In this document: piece after piece, positions 1 to 8,709 of the stretch
Numbering within the stretch: position 1 is the stretch's first letter
Layout of the letters: the number at the start of each line of letters is the position of its first letter
Assembly (NCBI RefSeq): GCF_003063355.1
Contig: NZ_NESH01000002.1
Location: 886,980-950,979, forward strand
Length of the DNA stretch: 64,000 bases
From: Limnohabitans sp. Bal53
Lineage (GTDB): Bacteria; Pseudomonadota; Gammaproteobacteria; Burkholderiales; Burkholderiaceae_C
Reading direction: 5' to 3'
Program-made: the position numbers and the translations under genes
The notes under the pieces: generated by a model
Database searches by the model: none
What the model was told of the DNA's origin: nothing
The model's input: the letters and a program-made list of their open reading frames with translations, nothing else

Positions 1-1088
1 CGGCCAGCAGCTCATTTGCGGCGCGCGACACCACACTCAACGGTGGCGTGGCTTTTCAACTGAACTTAACCATTGGCACAGAGTCTAAAGACCCGATCGA
101 TGTCACAACGACCACCCCAGCAGGCATGGTCAGCGCCATCAACGGGGCCAAACTGGGCGTGACGGCTCAACTGATCAACACCGGAAACGGGCATCAAATT
201 GTGTTGACGGGTGATACGGGTGTGGCCAATACCTTCAGCATGACCACCACGGGGACCAACCCCACTACCCCAGTCACCGACATCACATTCTCACAGTCGC
301 TTCAAACTGCAACCGATGCCAGCTTCACGGTCAACGGCCTGCCCGTCACCCGCAGCACCAACACCGTGAACGACGTGATCGATGGCGTCACGCTGGAGCT
401 TTTCGCGAAAACCGCCGTAGACGCGGCTAACGAACCGCTGGCGGCGCGCTTGGACCTGAACCGCGACACCGCCGGCATTAAGGACAACATTCAAGGTTTG
501 GTCACCGCTTACAACGACTTTGAAGAAACCCTGAAAATTCTGGGCGACCGCGCCAGCGAGGTGGAAGAGTTTGGCGGTGTTCTGGCCGGCGAAAGCCTGC
601 TGCAATCGGTGCGCAACCAAGTGCGGGCCATGATCACCAACAACTCATCCACTCCCGGCACCACCATCAAAGCCGCTCGCGATGTGGGTTTGAGCATCGA
701 CCGGTTTGGCAAACTCACCCTTGACGAAACCAAGCTCGACAACGCCTTGCAAAACAACTTTGGCGAAGTCTCGACCATGTTCAGCGCGGGCACCAACAAC
801 CAAAGCATCTACAGCCCTGCCCCAGCCGGCCTGGCCGGTGGGGCCATCAACAGCATTGAAAAAATGCTGCTTTCCACAGGCCTCATCGACACCCAAAGCA
901 AAAGCGCCACCACCCAAATTGCCAAGTACCAGGACGAAATGTCGGCACTCGAAGAGCGCATGGAAAAGCTCATGACCCGTTACATGAACCAGTTCAGCGT
1001 CATGGAAAGCATTGTGGGCAACAGCAACAGCATGCGCACCAGCCTCAAAGGCACCTTCGAAAGCATGATGAAGTCTTACGGCAATTGA
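1..1088 (+). CDS. fliD: Flagellar hook-associated protein 2 (filament cap), 3' part
   Basis: Open from the window edge (codons in frame with base 3) to TGA at 1086-1088; about 361 C-terminal residues are visible and the start lies outside. FliD caps the flagellar filament and promotes flagellin folding at the tip. The visible part has the Thr/Asn/Gly-rich surface domain, then the FliD_C pattern: an RxDLNRDTAGIKD-like stretch, a long helical region and a C-terminal amphipathic coiled coil ending in a conserved-looking ALEERMEKLMTRYMNQF segment before SLKGTFESMMKSYG. No fliS or fliT follows, unlike many flagellar operons; the next gene is a response regulator 300 bp on. Family assignment is firm. 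Confidence 0.9.
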   Translation, partial: ASSSFAARDTTLNGGVAFQLNLTIGTESKDPIDVTTTTPAGMVSAINGAKLGVTAQLINTGNGHQIVLTGDTGVANTFSMTTTGTNPTTPVTDITFSQSLQTATDASFTVNGLPVTRSTNTVNDVIDGVTLELFAKTAVDAANEPLAARLDLNRDTAGIKDNIQGLVTAYNDFEETLKILGDRASEVEEFGGVLAGESLLQSVRNQVRAMITNNSSTPGTTIKAARDVGLSIDRFGKLTLDETKLDNALQNNFGEVSTMFSAGTNNQSIYSPAPAGLAGGAINSIEKMLLSTGLIDTQSKSATTQIAKYQDEMSALEERMEKLMTRYMNQFSVMESIVGNSNSMRTSLKGTFESMMKSYGN

Positions 1089-1389
1089 ATCGGTCGCCTA
1101 GCGATGCGATGGCTGTCGGTCTCTGGGCTTCACCGACAAGGATTAGCAGCGTTTTTTTCATGACTGAACAACCGTATGCCGTATGCCGCATGCCACACGT
1201 CCAGGACCATGCGCCCACAGTCTTGGCAGCCTCATCCCCCACGACCCCCTTGAGATATCTATTTTTAAATTGGAAAAGGAAATTTAAAGGCTTGCATTTG
1301 TTAACACTTTAGTAATCACAAAACAAGCACAAAAGGTGTTCATAGATAAAATTTCTACTCCGAATAAACCAATCCAGCATGGGTGATGA
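1089..1389. other. Intergenic region between fliD and response regulator
   Basis: About 300 bp without a convincing gene. The first half is GC-balanced; from about 1255 it becomes AT-rich (runs such as TTTTTAAATTGG and GATAAAATTTC), consistent with a promoter for the gene at 1390, but I cannot fix a -35/-10 pair. No strong hairpin plus U-run is visible after fliD. Confidence 0.4.
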
Positions 1390-2067
1390 ATGAATTTTGA
1401 TGACTTCAAAGGTCACATCTATCTGATTGATGACGACCCATCCATCCGCAGAAGTCTGACTTTCAGTCTCAGCACATTACGCTATTCCATTCAAAGTTTT
1501 GAGAACCCGGCAGCGTTTTTAAGAGATGCTCTGCCCATCAGCCCAGCCGTTCTTTTGCTGGATGTTCGCATTCCGCAATCCAGCGGTCTGAGTCTACAAA
1601 CTGAGCTCATCCGTCAAGGACGCACCACGCCCATCATTTTCATTTCGGGGGAAAGCCGACCCAACGAAATCATAGAGGCCATGAAAAATGGCGCAGTTGA
1701 CTTTCTGATCAAACCATTTGGACTGAACGTCTTGGTCCAAGCGATCGATTCTGCCCTTGAACAAGACCAAATTGCCTTGGGTCAAAGAATCAAAGCCAAA
1801 AATGCCAAAGAACGTTTTGCGAGCTTGACAGACAAAGAACGCGAAATTTGCAGCTGGATGGTCAAAGGTTATGGCAACAAGGAGATCGCCGCCTTGAACG
1901 GCTCAGCACCATCGACCGTCAAACTGCACAGAAGCCGAGTATTGGAAAAAATGGGCTGCTCTTGTCTTTCTGAACTGCTGGACTTGGTCATGGATGGTGA
2001 TCGCCGGATTTTGGACATTTTCGAGCCACCCCGCGCTGGGCCCTCAGACAAGCTACCGGGACAATGA
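1390..2067 (+). CDS. FixJ/NarL-type response regulator (receiver + LuxR HTH)
   Basis: 225 aa. The N-terminal receiver domain (about 8-125) shows the acidic pocket D14/D15, phospho-acceptor D58 in LLLDVRIP, the switch Ser in FISGES and K108 in FLIKPFG. A LuxR-type helix-turn-helix follows at about 145-205 (LTDKEREI, then GNKEIAALNGSAPSTVKLHRSRVLEKMG). This is a two-domain transcription regulator that should be activated by a sensor kinase. No kinase is encoded in the window. It converges on the binding-protein gene with a 15-bp 3' overlap. The neighbouring surface-protein genes are plausible targets, but that is inference from position only. Confidence 0.88.
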   Translation: MNFDDFKGHIYLIDDDPSIRRSLTFSLSTLRYSIQSFENPAAFLRDALPISPAVLLLDVRIPQSSGLSLQTELIRQGRTTPIIFISGESRPNEIIEAMKNGAVDFLIKPFGLNVLVQAIDSALEQDQIALGQRIKAKNAKERFASLTDKEREICSWMVKGYGNKEIAALNGSAPSTVKLHRSRVLEKMGCSCLSELLDLVMDGDRRILDIFEPPRAGPSDKLPGQ

Positions 2068-2880
2068 TGTGTGGCTGACATTAGGTCGGCTCACATCGTA
2101 ACCAAACCACCGTTTAGAAATCGGATTGAAGCTGCCATCACGAAGCAACATCTGCACAGCTTCCGACAAACGCAAAGCCAAGGCCTTATTGCCCTTTTGA
2201 ACCGCCCAACCTGCTGACAACGGTGGTGCAAACGGTGCCGTCACCTTGATGGGCAAAGCATCGCGCTCGATGTAATAGTCTGCAATCAAACTTTCTTCCA
2301 AAACTGCATCGAGCTTCTTTTCAGACAATTGTTTGAACGCCACGTCAATCGAAGCAAAAGGCAACACGGTTTTCCCCAAAGCACCACGCGACTGCTCTTC
2401 TATGCCAGTGTTGGCCAACACCCCCAGTTTCTTGCCATACAAATCATCCAAACTCAAAAAGTCGCGGTTATCGTCCTCGTGCTGCACACACACCAATTGG
2501 TTGGACGCATAGGCGCGCACAAAATCGAACTGGCGTCGGTTTTCAGGGGTAGCGATCAACTGGTTGGCGATGACCGAAATATCCCCTGCCGCCAGCTTTC
2601 TTTGCAAGACGGCCATGCCCTCTGTGTGGATCTGCAGCTCCACCTTCAAAATAGCCGCCAAGCGGCGCAGCACATCCACATCAAAACCTTGCAACTGGCC
2701 TTCCACAAAACTGAATGGTTTGTAGTGAGTCAACACCCCCACCCGCAACACACCCCCCTCCAGCATCGGAACCTGTGACAGAACGGGCAAAGCCGTGGCG
2801 CAGGCGCACAAAGCCAGTGGCGTGGACAAAAAATTTCGGCGGGTCATGAACTCCCCAAACACAACGGGCCGGTCAGTCAT
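2053..2880 (-). CDS. Periplasmic solute-binding protein, family 3 (SBP_bac_3)
   Basis: 275 aa from the ATG at 2880, which overlaps the upstream stop codon and has a GAGG-type ribosome site. A second good start is the ATG at 2847, giving MTRRNFLSTPLALCAC with a Tat-like or Sec leader. The mature part begins GVLRVGVLTHYKPFSF and continues with the two-lobed pattern of amino-acid-binding or transglycosylase-type SBP domains (LQGFDVDVLRRLA, FDFVRAY, LGVLANTG, ISKRWFG). No permease or ATPase gene is adjacent, so it may feed a distant transporter or act as a sensor input. Ligand unknown. Confidence 0.8.
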   Translation of the reverse strand: MTDRPVVFGEFMTRRNFLSTPLALCACATALPVLSQVPMLEGGVLRVGVLTHYKPFSFVEGQLQGFDVDVLRRLAAILKVELQIHTEGMAVLQRKLAAGDISVIANQLIATPENRRQFDFVRAYASNQLVCVQHEDDNRDFLSLDDLYGKKLGVLANTGIEEQSRGALGKTVLPFASIDVAFKQLSEKKLDAVLEESLIADYYIERDALPIKVTAPFAPPLSAGWAVQKGNKALALRLSEAVQMLLRDGSFNPISKRWFGYDVSRPNVSHTSLSR

Positions 2881-3259
2881 GAAAAGCCCCCTCAAAACAA
2901 TGCCGCAATTCGTGACCCAAATAGTTGTAGCCCGTGACCGTCGGCGTCACGATGGTGCACTCCCTGCGGCGCACATTCCAAAATGCGCAAGCCATGGGCC
3001 GCGAAATGGGCGTGATTTTGATACCCGTGATGCGGGCGCAATACTCATAGCCATCTGTACGCACCAAATACTTGAGCTTGGGCCGCACAATCACCCGTTT
3101 GGATTCGGGAGCTGGCACAAAACGCGCCATATCCACCTGGGGCGGGCGCATGGTGGTCGTTTCACAAGCGGCCAATAAGAACACGCCACAAAGCAACAAA
3201 CCCCGCCCGACAAATCGGCGCAGGGTTTGGCAAGCTGGTCCCAAGGCCAAGGTCAACAT
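2873..3259 (-). CDS. Small lipoprotein with HELRH (HExxH) motif
   Basis: 128 aa from the ATG at 3259, which overlaps the upstream stop as TGATG; a start at 3277 is also open. A basic n-region (RRFVGR), hydrophobic core and lipobox LLAAC (Cys32) predict an outer- or inner-membrane lipoprotein. The C-terminal half has several cysteines (EYCAR, MACAFW, ECTIVT, HCFEG) and ends LGHELRHCFEGAFHD, where H116-E117-x-x-H120 is a classic zinc-metalloprotease motif. The protein is very short for a protease, so catalysis is only a possibility. It is clearly related to the preceding gene product. I do not recognise a named family. Confidence 0.7.
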   Translation of the reverse strand: MLTLALGPACQTLRRFVGRGLLLCGVFLLAACETTTMRPPQVDMARFVPAPESKRVIVRPKLKYLVRTDGYEYCARITGIKITPISRPMACAFWNVRRRECTIVTPTVTGYNYLGHELRHCFEGAFHD

Positions 3260-3588
3260 CAGCGAGCCTGTAAACAATGCACAAACAAGTGCCCCAGCTG
3301 CGAGTGTGTGGTCTGCTCAGTGGTCACGATGGTGCAGCGCGAGGCCTGGGTCTGCCAATAAACACAGCCCTCAGCACGGCTGACAAAACCATCCTTGGGG
3401 CTCGCCTGCTGACAAAAACCACTGGCCTGCGGATGCACCAACCAACTGACCACCGGCTCCGCAATACGCCGCTGCGAAACCTCGGGCGGGCTGAACAGGG
3501 TGAAGTCGAGCAAACGGTCAGCCATGGCAGGTAGGGCGGCCAGCATGGCGCTGATCAGCAGGGCAGCATGGCAGATGGTGCTATTCAT
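3259..3588 (-). CDS. Small exported protein, paralogue of the next gene, motif lost
   Basis: 109 aa with a cleavable signal peptide (hydrophobic run then LPAMA before DRLLDF). It aligns by eye with the following lipoprotein: a WLV/YLV block, the cysteine pattern FC...GCVYW...CTIVT, and LGHxxxHC near the C-terminus. Here the motif reads HLFVH (100-104), so the Glu of HExxH is replaced by Leu; a zinc-protease role is therefore unlikely for this copy. It sits 20 bp after the large adhesin gene on the same strand and overlaps the next start, so it is probably in the same operon. Function unknown. Confidence 0.68.
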   Translation of the reverse strand: MNSTICHAALLISAMLAALPAMADRLLDFTLFSPPEVSQRRIAEPVVSWLVHPQASGFCQQASPKDGFVSRAEGCVYWQTQASRCTIVTTEQTTHSQLGHLFVHCLQAR

Positions 3589-3608
3589 GCGTTCACCCCG
3601 GAAAGTTA

Positions 3609-6473
3609 TTAAAGAATGTTAATGACTTTTATATCATCATCAACAAACAAGGCCACGCCCAGCACAGTATTGGTGTACACATCGTATTCTTCTGGTCCAT
3701 TATTCAATTTGAATAATGTACTGCTTTTCTCCCAGGTCATATTTAAGCCATTGACTAGACCATCTAGGTTGAGCGTATCGTCCGATTGCCCATCAATCCG
3801 CATTTGGATTTGGTCTTTGTGCTGCGCGCCACCATTAACGGATGCAATGCTGAAGCTGTTTGTCACGCCCAAGGCCAAAACATCGCCCATGCTCACATCC
3901 AAGGTCACTCCCGAGTCTTTGGACAAAACCACGTGATTTGTAACGGCCTTTTCCGGATTGGCCAATGTGTCAATGCCATCATACAAAGTAGCCATGTCAA
4001 AATTGACGGGAACATTATGCGCACCGACAGAGTCAATAAGTTGACCACCTTTAAAGTCTTTCGGTAAAGCAGCCCCTGCGCTTGTTTCTGTTAGAGAAGC
4101 TGTATTGGCATTACTAAATACCCATTGTTTTGCATTTTCAATATCTGTTTTATTTCCAGCTTGATCCCAAAATGTCATTACAAATTCACCTTTTTCAAAG
4201 ACGGTACCATCTTCAATACTCAGATTTAAATTGCCGCCAAAATAATTACCAGTAATACCTTTAAATTCATATGTCCCATATGTGTAAACCATCGAATCGT
4301 TTGAGCCATCTATTGACACCAGATTGCCAAATTCAAATTTTGTAATTTTTTCCGAACCTAAAGTTGACATTTCTGTAGAATAAATATTTTCTGACGGAGT
4401 GACATCAATGAAGAAAGACTGATCTTTAGCGCTGATCATGTTCCCGACATGGTCAAACAAAATCGTCTTTGCAACATACTGACCTTCGGCCAATGCTCCA
4501 ATATGCTCATAAGTCCACTTATTTTCAGTTGGTTCAACATAACGACTGGATTTTATTTCTCCATCCAAGTCCACAATCTGAACCAATACTTTTCCACCAT
4601 TTTTTGTAAAACCAGCACTTAAAGTGCCATTGAATGTCAATTTGTCATCGTCATTGACGTCTGAACTTTTATCTTTATTGCCACCGTCTGATGTCACGAA
4701 ATCGTTATTACTGACATCGTTAGCTGCCGTATCGTTGGAAATGCCGATAGTAGATATTTTCAACTTACTGTTAGGGTCAGTTGGATCAGTAGATCCTTTT
4801 GTATCAATCAGGACATCTTTGCTCGCAGGCGCGATCGTCGTTGTATCGCCATTGACAACTTTAGATGCAGGGTTGCCCGCTGCATCAACCACCTGTGCGT
4901 TCAATTTATAAGTCGCATCAGCCAACGGTGCGTTGGGGGTCCAAGTCCACTCTTTGCCTGACACATCAGCAAAACCGGACTCCACCACGACACCATCTTT
5001 TATCAACTGGATGGCAATTTTTTCGCCTTCTGGCAAGTCATCAGTCAAAGTGCCGGTAAAGACTGGTGTGTTGTCATTCGTTTTGAAGTCTGTGCGACTT
5101 GAATCAGTGGCTAAACCCACGCCTGAGTCAACCGACATGGACTCAATGCTCAAGCCCTTATCCCCCTCAGGCCCCGTCACATCAATGATCAAAACCTCTT
5201 CAGCCTTAGCGCCTTGCTGGGTGAAGGGATTACCCGCTTTGTCCACCAAAGTCGCTGTCAATTTGTAGGTGCCTTCAGGAAACGGTGTCGTTTGTGCATC
5301 CCACTCCCAGCCCCAAACATTGTCTTTCTGAATCGGCGTCACGTATTGGACTATGTTTGCGGCACCTTCGGCGACGGGGTCCAGTGTCAACATGACCAGA
5401 TCACCCAGAGCAGGCGAAAACTTGCTCAACGTGCCTTTGAAAACTAGCGCTGTGTCTGAGGTCACCCAATCGTTGTTGAGTGTGCCGGTGTCGGCACTCA
5501 CGCTGGTGATGGAGAGGACAACATCATGGTTGTTGTCACCTTCATTGGGCGAAGTGTCAATGTCAAGCGCTTGGGTTGTACTGGCTGTGGCGTGTGTGTA
5601 TGCAACGCCAGCAGCGGTGACGATGGTGGCTTTGAGGGTGTAGTTGCCGTCCTTCAAAATCTCGGGCAAATTGGTAGCTGTATCTTGATCTACTGGGACC
5701 CACTTCCAGGACCAAATACCGTTGACTTGAGTTGGTGTAACGGTCCCCTCAATTACCGGATCAAGTGGCTTGCCATCCTTGTCCAACAACTCGAGTTTGA
5801 CCTTGTCACCTGGCGTGCCTGTGAATGAGCTCAAGGTACCGCTGAATTCATTCACCGGTCCTTTGGTCACAAAATCACTGTCACTGACACCGGTATCCAA
5901 AGTGGCTTTGGTGATTTTGATGCCCGCGGAGTTGTTGTTTGGGGTGTCACCTCCGTTATCGCCGCCACCTCCACCTCCGCCACCGCCCCCCAACAAAGCC
6001 AGCGGAGCGAGCAGCAAGGGGTTCAAGCCTGGAGCAGCCACCAACGCCCCCACAGCAGCGCCGGATGCATTGATCTCTGCACCGCCCAGGGCCATACCCA
6101 CCAAGTTAGAACCATCCGCCAACAATGGCACGGTCGAATTGGCCGTGGCGGATTCTGGGATGTATTCATAAAAGCGACCCGATTCGGACTCGCCGATCAG
6201 ACCGTTGAAACCTTCGGGCGTGACTTCGTAATAGTCTTCGATGATCAGGTCTGGCTGGCTGCGGCCTTCAAAAAAGACTTGCAGATTTTTACCCGACCGG
6301 CTGGCCCTGATGTTTTCAGGCGCGTAACCCGTGCCTGCGTCCAAGAGTTGGTATTTGCCGCCAGGCACTGCCTTGACAGCAAGCGCCTTCCCCGACGCAC
6401 CAGCTTGGGGAATGTCCACAAACTTGGCCTCACCTGGGCCCTGATTGACTTTGATCTTGTATGACTTGCTCAT
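3609..6473 (-). CDS. BapA/LapF-like Ig-domain surface adhesin
   Basis: 954 aa, no Sec signal. The N-terminus (1-120) resembles the BapA prefix-like domain of type I secreted biofilm adhesins (NVxxGP-like start, GKNLQVFFEGRSQPDLIIEDYY). Next come a hydrophobic Ala/Leu segment (about 125-160), a run of ten glycines and an Asp/Asn-rich hinge. At least four Ig-like repeats follow (about 183-690), each opening with a variant of ISVSADTGxxxxDxVT and containing the GTLS...GD, W-W-(D/V)P and G-Y-LxATxxDxAGN signatures. The last 150 aa (DQIQMRIDGQSDDTLNL, YDVYTN, VDDDIKVINIL) match the C-terminal block of T1SS adhesins. Codon use turns AT-rich at 4080-4800. No secretion genes are adjacent; the T1SS at 53-59 kb could export it. 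Confidence 0.8.
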   Translation of the reverse strand: MSKSYKIKVNQGPGEAKFVDIPQAGASGKALAVKAVPGGKYQLLDAGTGYAPENIRASRSGKNLQVFFEGRSQPDLIIEDYYEVTPEGFNGLIGESESGRFYEYIPESATANSTVPLLADGSNLVGMALGGAEINASGAAVGALVAAPGLNPLLLAPLALLGGGGGGGGGGDNGGDTPNNNSAGIKITKATLDTGVSDSDFVTKGPVNEFSGTLSSFTGTPGDKVKLELLDKDGKPLDPVIEGTVTPTQVNGIWSWKWVPVDQDTATNLPEILKDGNYTLKATIVTAAGVAYTHATASTTQALDIDTSPNEGDNNHDVVLSITSVSADTGTLNNDWVTSDTALVFKGTLSKFSPALGDLVMLTLDPVAEGAANIVQYVTPIQKDNVWGWEWDAQTTPFPEGTYKLTATLVDKAGNPFTQQGAKAEEVLIIDVTGPEGDKGLSIESMSVDSGVGLATDSSRTDFKTNDNTPVFTGTLTDDLPEGEKIAIQLIKDGVVVESGFADVSGKEWTWTPNAPLADATYKLNAQVVDAAGNPASKVVNGDTTTIAPASKDVLIDTKGSTDPTDPNSKLKISTIGISNDTAANDVSNNDFVTSDGGNKDKSSDVNDDDKLTFNGTLSAGFTKNGGKVLVQIVDLDGEIKSSRYVEPTENKWTYEHIGALAEGQYVAKTILFDHVGNMISAKDQSFFIDVTPSENIYSTEMSTLGSEKITKFEFGNLVSIDGSNDSMVYTYGTYEFKGITGNYFGGNLNLSIEDGTVFEKGEFVMTFWDQAGNKTDIENAKQWVFSNANTASLTETSAGAALPKDFKGGQLIDSVGAHNVPVNFDMATLYDGIDTLANPEKAVTNHVVLSKDSGVTLDVSMGDVLALGVTNSFSIASVNGGAQHKDQIQMRIDGQSDDTLNLDGLVNGLNMTWEKSSTLFKLNNGPEEYDVYTNTVLGVALFVDDDIKVINIL

Positions 6474-6512
6474 GATGTGAATCTCTCAAAAATGGGTTTC
6501 AAGGAGAAGCGA

Positions 6513-7508
6513 TCAACGGCGCGCACCGGTGATGACAACCATCACACGGCGGTTTGGCGCATGACAACTCTTGTTTTCGGGTGTGGGCGTGTTGCCACAA
6601 CCGGTTTTCGCCAATTCGACAGGTCCTCGGCCTTCAGCTTCAATGCCTCGCTCGACTGGGATGTTGCGTGAAGCAATTTGACGCGCCACCACGTCGGCAC
6701 GTTCCTTCGAAAGTTTTTTGTTGAAAGCAGGCGACCCGATCGGGTCGGTGTACCCCACGACACGAATGCGCTCAACCGAGGAGAAGTCCTGCAGCAATCT
6801 TTGCATCAAGGACTCAATGGCGTTGTAGCCAGAAGCCCGGAGTTCAGCCTTGCCGAACTCAAACAAGGCATCTGTTTCCAGTGCGTACTCGCGCGGTACA
6901 GGCGGCTTGCGCGCGGGAGGCGGCGGAGGCGGAGGCGGCGCAACTGCTGCCGGCTCGGCACAGTTCACAGCCGCCTTGGCTCTGGAGATGGTGTGAATTT
7001 GTCGACGCGTCGCTTGCAAATCCTCTTTGGTTTGCTCAGCGGTGCCACTGAGCAGATTCACGGTTTGTGGCGTGCTTTCATCAACTCTCAAGAACACCGT
7101 TTGACCGGCTTTGAGGTCCAAGCGCTGACCTGCATCGAGCTTGCTGGTGTGCAGTCTCGATGAATCATCTTGTGCGGCTTTGATATTGACCGAGCCAGGT
7201 GAAGCGCAAAATTCGGTGAATCCGCCACGCAACAAGGAGGCGTGGTACTGACCATTGAGGTAAATGTTGACCGGCAAGGCGTTGGGAGCTTGACGGTTGC
7301 GGTACACAAATACTCGGGTTTGGGAGCTCGGGGCAGGCAAAGCCGATGTGTAGACCTCACCAAAGGCATCGATGTTGGCCGGTGAGGCAGACGACTGAGC
7401 GGCCACATTGGGGGCAAGACAGACCCAAAACAATCCCCCAAGTAAGGTTCGTGCAACCATCTGATGTGTAGACCGCAATGCTGAACCCTGACGACTTGTT
7501 TTTTCCAC
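6513..7508 (-). CDS. OmpA-family outer-membrane protein
   Basis: 331 aa. The signal peptide ends near APNVAAQ. A middle domain (about 45-180) carries RVFVYRNRQAPNALPVNIYLNGQY and LDLKAGQTVFLRVD, resembling small PEGA/DUF2846-type beta domains. A Pro-rich linker with eight consecutive Pro leads to a C-terminal OmpA peptidoglycan-binding domain (about 210-331): FEFGKAEL, RIRVVGYTDPIGS, LSKERADVVARQ, EGRGPVE, PNRRVMVVI. It probably anchors the outer membrane to peptidoglycan. It is the first gene of the minus-strand group that includes the adhesin (39-bp gap), so a role in displaying or stabilising the adhesin is plausible but unproven. Confidence 0.85.
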   Translation of the reverse strand: MEKTSRQGSALRSTHQMVARTLLGGLFWVCLAPNVAAQSSASPANIDAFGEVYTSALPAPSSQTRVFVYRNRQAPNALPVNIYLNGQYHASLLRGGFTEFCASPGSVNIKAAQDDSSRLHTSKLDAGQRLDLKAGQTVFLRVDESTPQTVNLLSGTAEQTKEDLQATRRQIHTISRAKAAVNCAEPAAVAPPPPPPPPARKPPVPREYALETDALFEFGKAELRASGYNAIESLMQRLLQDFSSVERIRVVGYTDPIGSPAFNKKLSKERADVVARQIASRNIPVERGIEAEGRGPVELAKTGCGNTPTPENKSCHAPNRRVMVVITGARR

Positions 7509-7917
7509 GTTGACCTCCCAAAACTTTCATGAATTCAAAAACTTAGAGCTGCAAATTGATCTGAAACCCCATGTCGCAATGATGCTTGATCAGCGCCGCC
7601 TGTAAACTGGCTATTTGGCGTATTTTATGACTATAAAATTAACTATTTACCTATTTTTTATGGTGTTTTTTATTTATTTTTGAATAAAAGTGTCATTTCA
7701 GAAGATGTTCGTCCGCTCAGTCCCACATTCCTCTGCTGGCGTAGAAGTTTTTGCCGCTCCTTGGACACGCCTGTTGCTCACTGCATGCGAAGCGAGTCCG
7801 GGCAAGGACGGGCGAACACCGGCCCTGCCGCTCAGGCTCCGTCAGTGACAGCCCCAATGCGAAGCCATCTGCTGCAAAATCGAGGGCCTTGAGACCAGAG
7901 ATATCCACTTATCGCCC
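7509..7917. other. Divergent intergenic region
   Basis: 409 bp between the OmpA-family gene and serB. Positions about 7610-7690 are strikingly AT-rich (TATAAAATTAAC, TTTTTTATGG, TTTTTTATTTATTTTTG) and likely hold the promoter of the leftward adhesin group. The rest is GC-rich and directly precedes serB. Short open frames here overlap each other on both strands and look non-coding. Confidence 0.4.
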
Positions 7918-8634
7918 ATGACACCTACCACCGAATACGCCCCCGGCCTGACCATTCAGGGCTTCACAGCACCCCTTGGCTTGTCACATTTCAAATTGAT
8001 TGCTTTTGACATGGACTCCACCTTGATCAACATTGAGTGTGTGGACGAGATTGCCGACGCGGCCGGACGCAAGGCCGAAGTGGCCGCCATCACAGAGGCG
8101 GCCATGCGCGGCGAGATCACCGACTTCAAAGAAAGTTTGCGGCAACGTGTGGCCTTGCTCAAGGGTGTGACGGTGGCCCACATGCAGCAGGTGCTGCAGG
8201 AGCGTCTTCAACTGAACCCGGGCGCTGCCAACTTGGTCAAGACCTGCAAGGCGGCGGGGATGAAAGTGCTCTTGGTGTCGGGTGGATTCACCTACTTCAC
8301 TGACCATGTGCGCGATGTACTGGGCATCGACTGGACGCGCTCAAACGTGCTCGAAGTGGCCAATGGCGAACTCACAGGCCGTATGGTGGATCAAGCCTGG
8401 GGAGACATTTGTGACGGTGAAGAAAAGCGCAAGACCCTTTTGGAAACTTGCCTGATGATGGGTATCTCGCCCGATCAGGCTATAGCCATGGGTGACGGTG
8501 CCAACGACCTGCCCATGATGGGCGTTGCGGGTTTGTCAGTCGCTTACCACGCCAAACCGAAAGTACGCGAACAAGCGATGGTGGCGATCAATGAAGGGGG
8601 ACTCGACCGACTGCTTGAAGTTGTTCGGCCCTGA
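7918..8634 (+). CDS. serB: Phosphoserine phosphatase
   Basis: 238 aa HAD-superfamily enzyme for the last step of L-serine synthesis (phosphoserine to serine). Motif I is FDMDSTLIN, with nucleophile D31 and general acid D33. The substrate-loop Glu is in NIECVDEIAD, motif II is LVSGGFTYF, the motif III Lys lies about KVRE/EEKRKT and motif IV is MGDGANDLPMM. It lacks the N-terminal ACT-like domain of the 322-aa E. coli protein, as do many short SerB proteins. It stands alone, converging on the DUF3820 gene. Confidence 0.95.
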   Translation: MTPTTEYAPGLTIQGFTAPLGLSHFKLIAFDMDSTLINIECVDEIADAAGRKAEVAAITEAAMRGEITDFKESLRQRVALLKGVTVAHMQQVLQERLQLNPGAANLVKTCKAAGMKVLLVSGGFTYFTDHVRDVLGIDWTRSNVLEVANGELTGRMVDQAWGDICDGEEKRKTLLETCLMMGISPDQAIAMGDGANDLPMMGVAGLSVAYHAKPKVREQAMVAINEGGLDRLLEVVRP

Positions 8635-8709
8635 CATCCTCAGCCACATCCCAGCCCAGGAGATCGGGCGATTTCCATATGAAAGTGCGTCGAAGAGCCA
8701 TTGGTCGTG

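Noticed and set aside
7680..7908. Short open frames on both strands upstream of serB
   Set aside because: They overlap each other, have no ribosome site or family features, and occupy a divergent promoter region.
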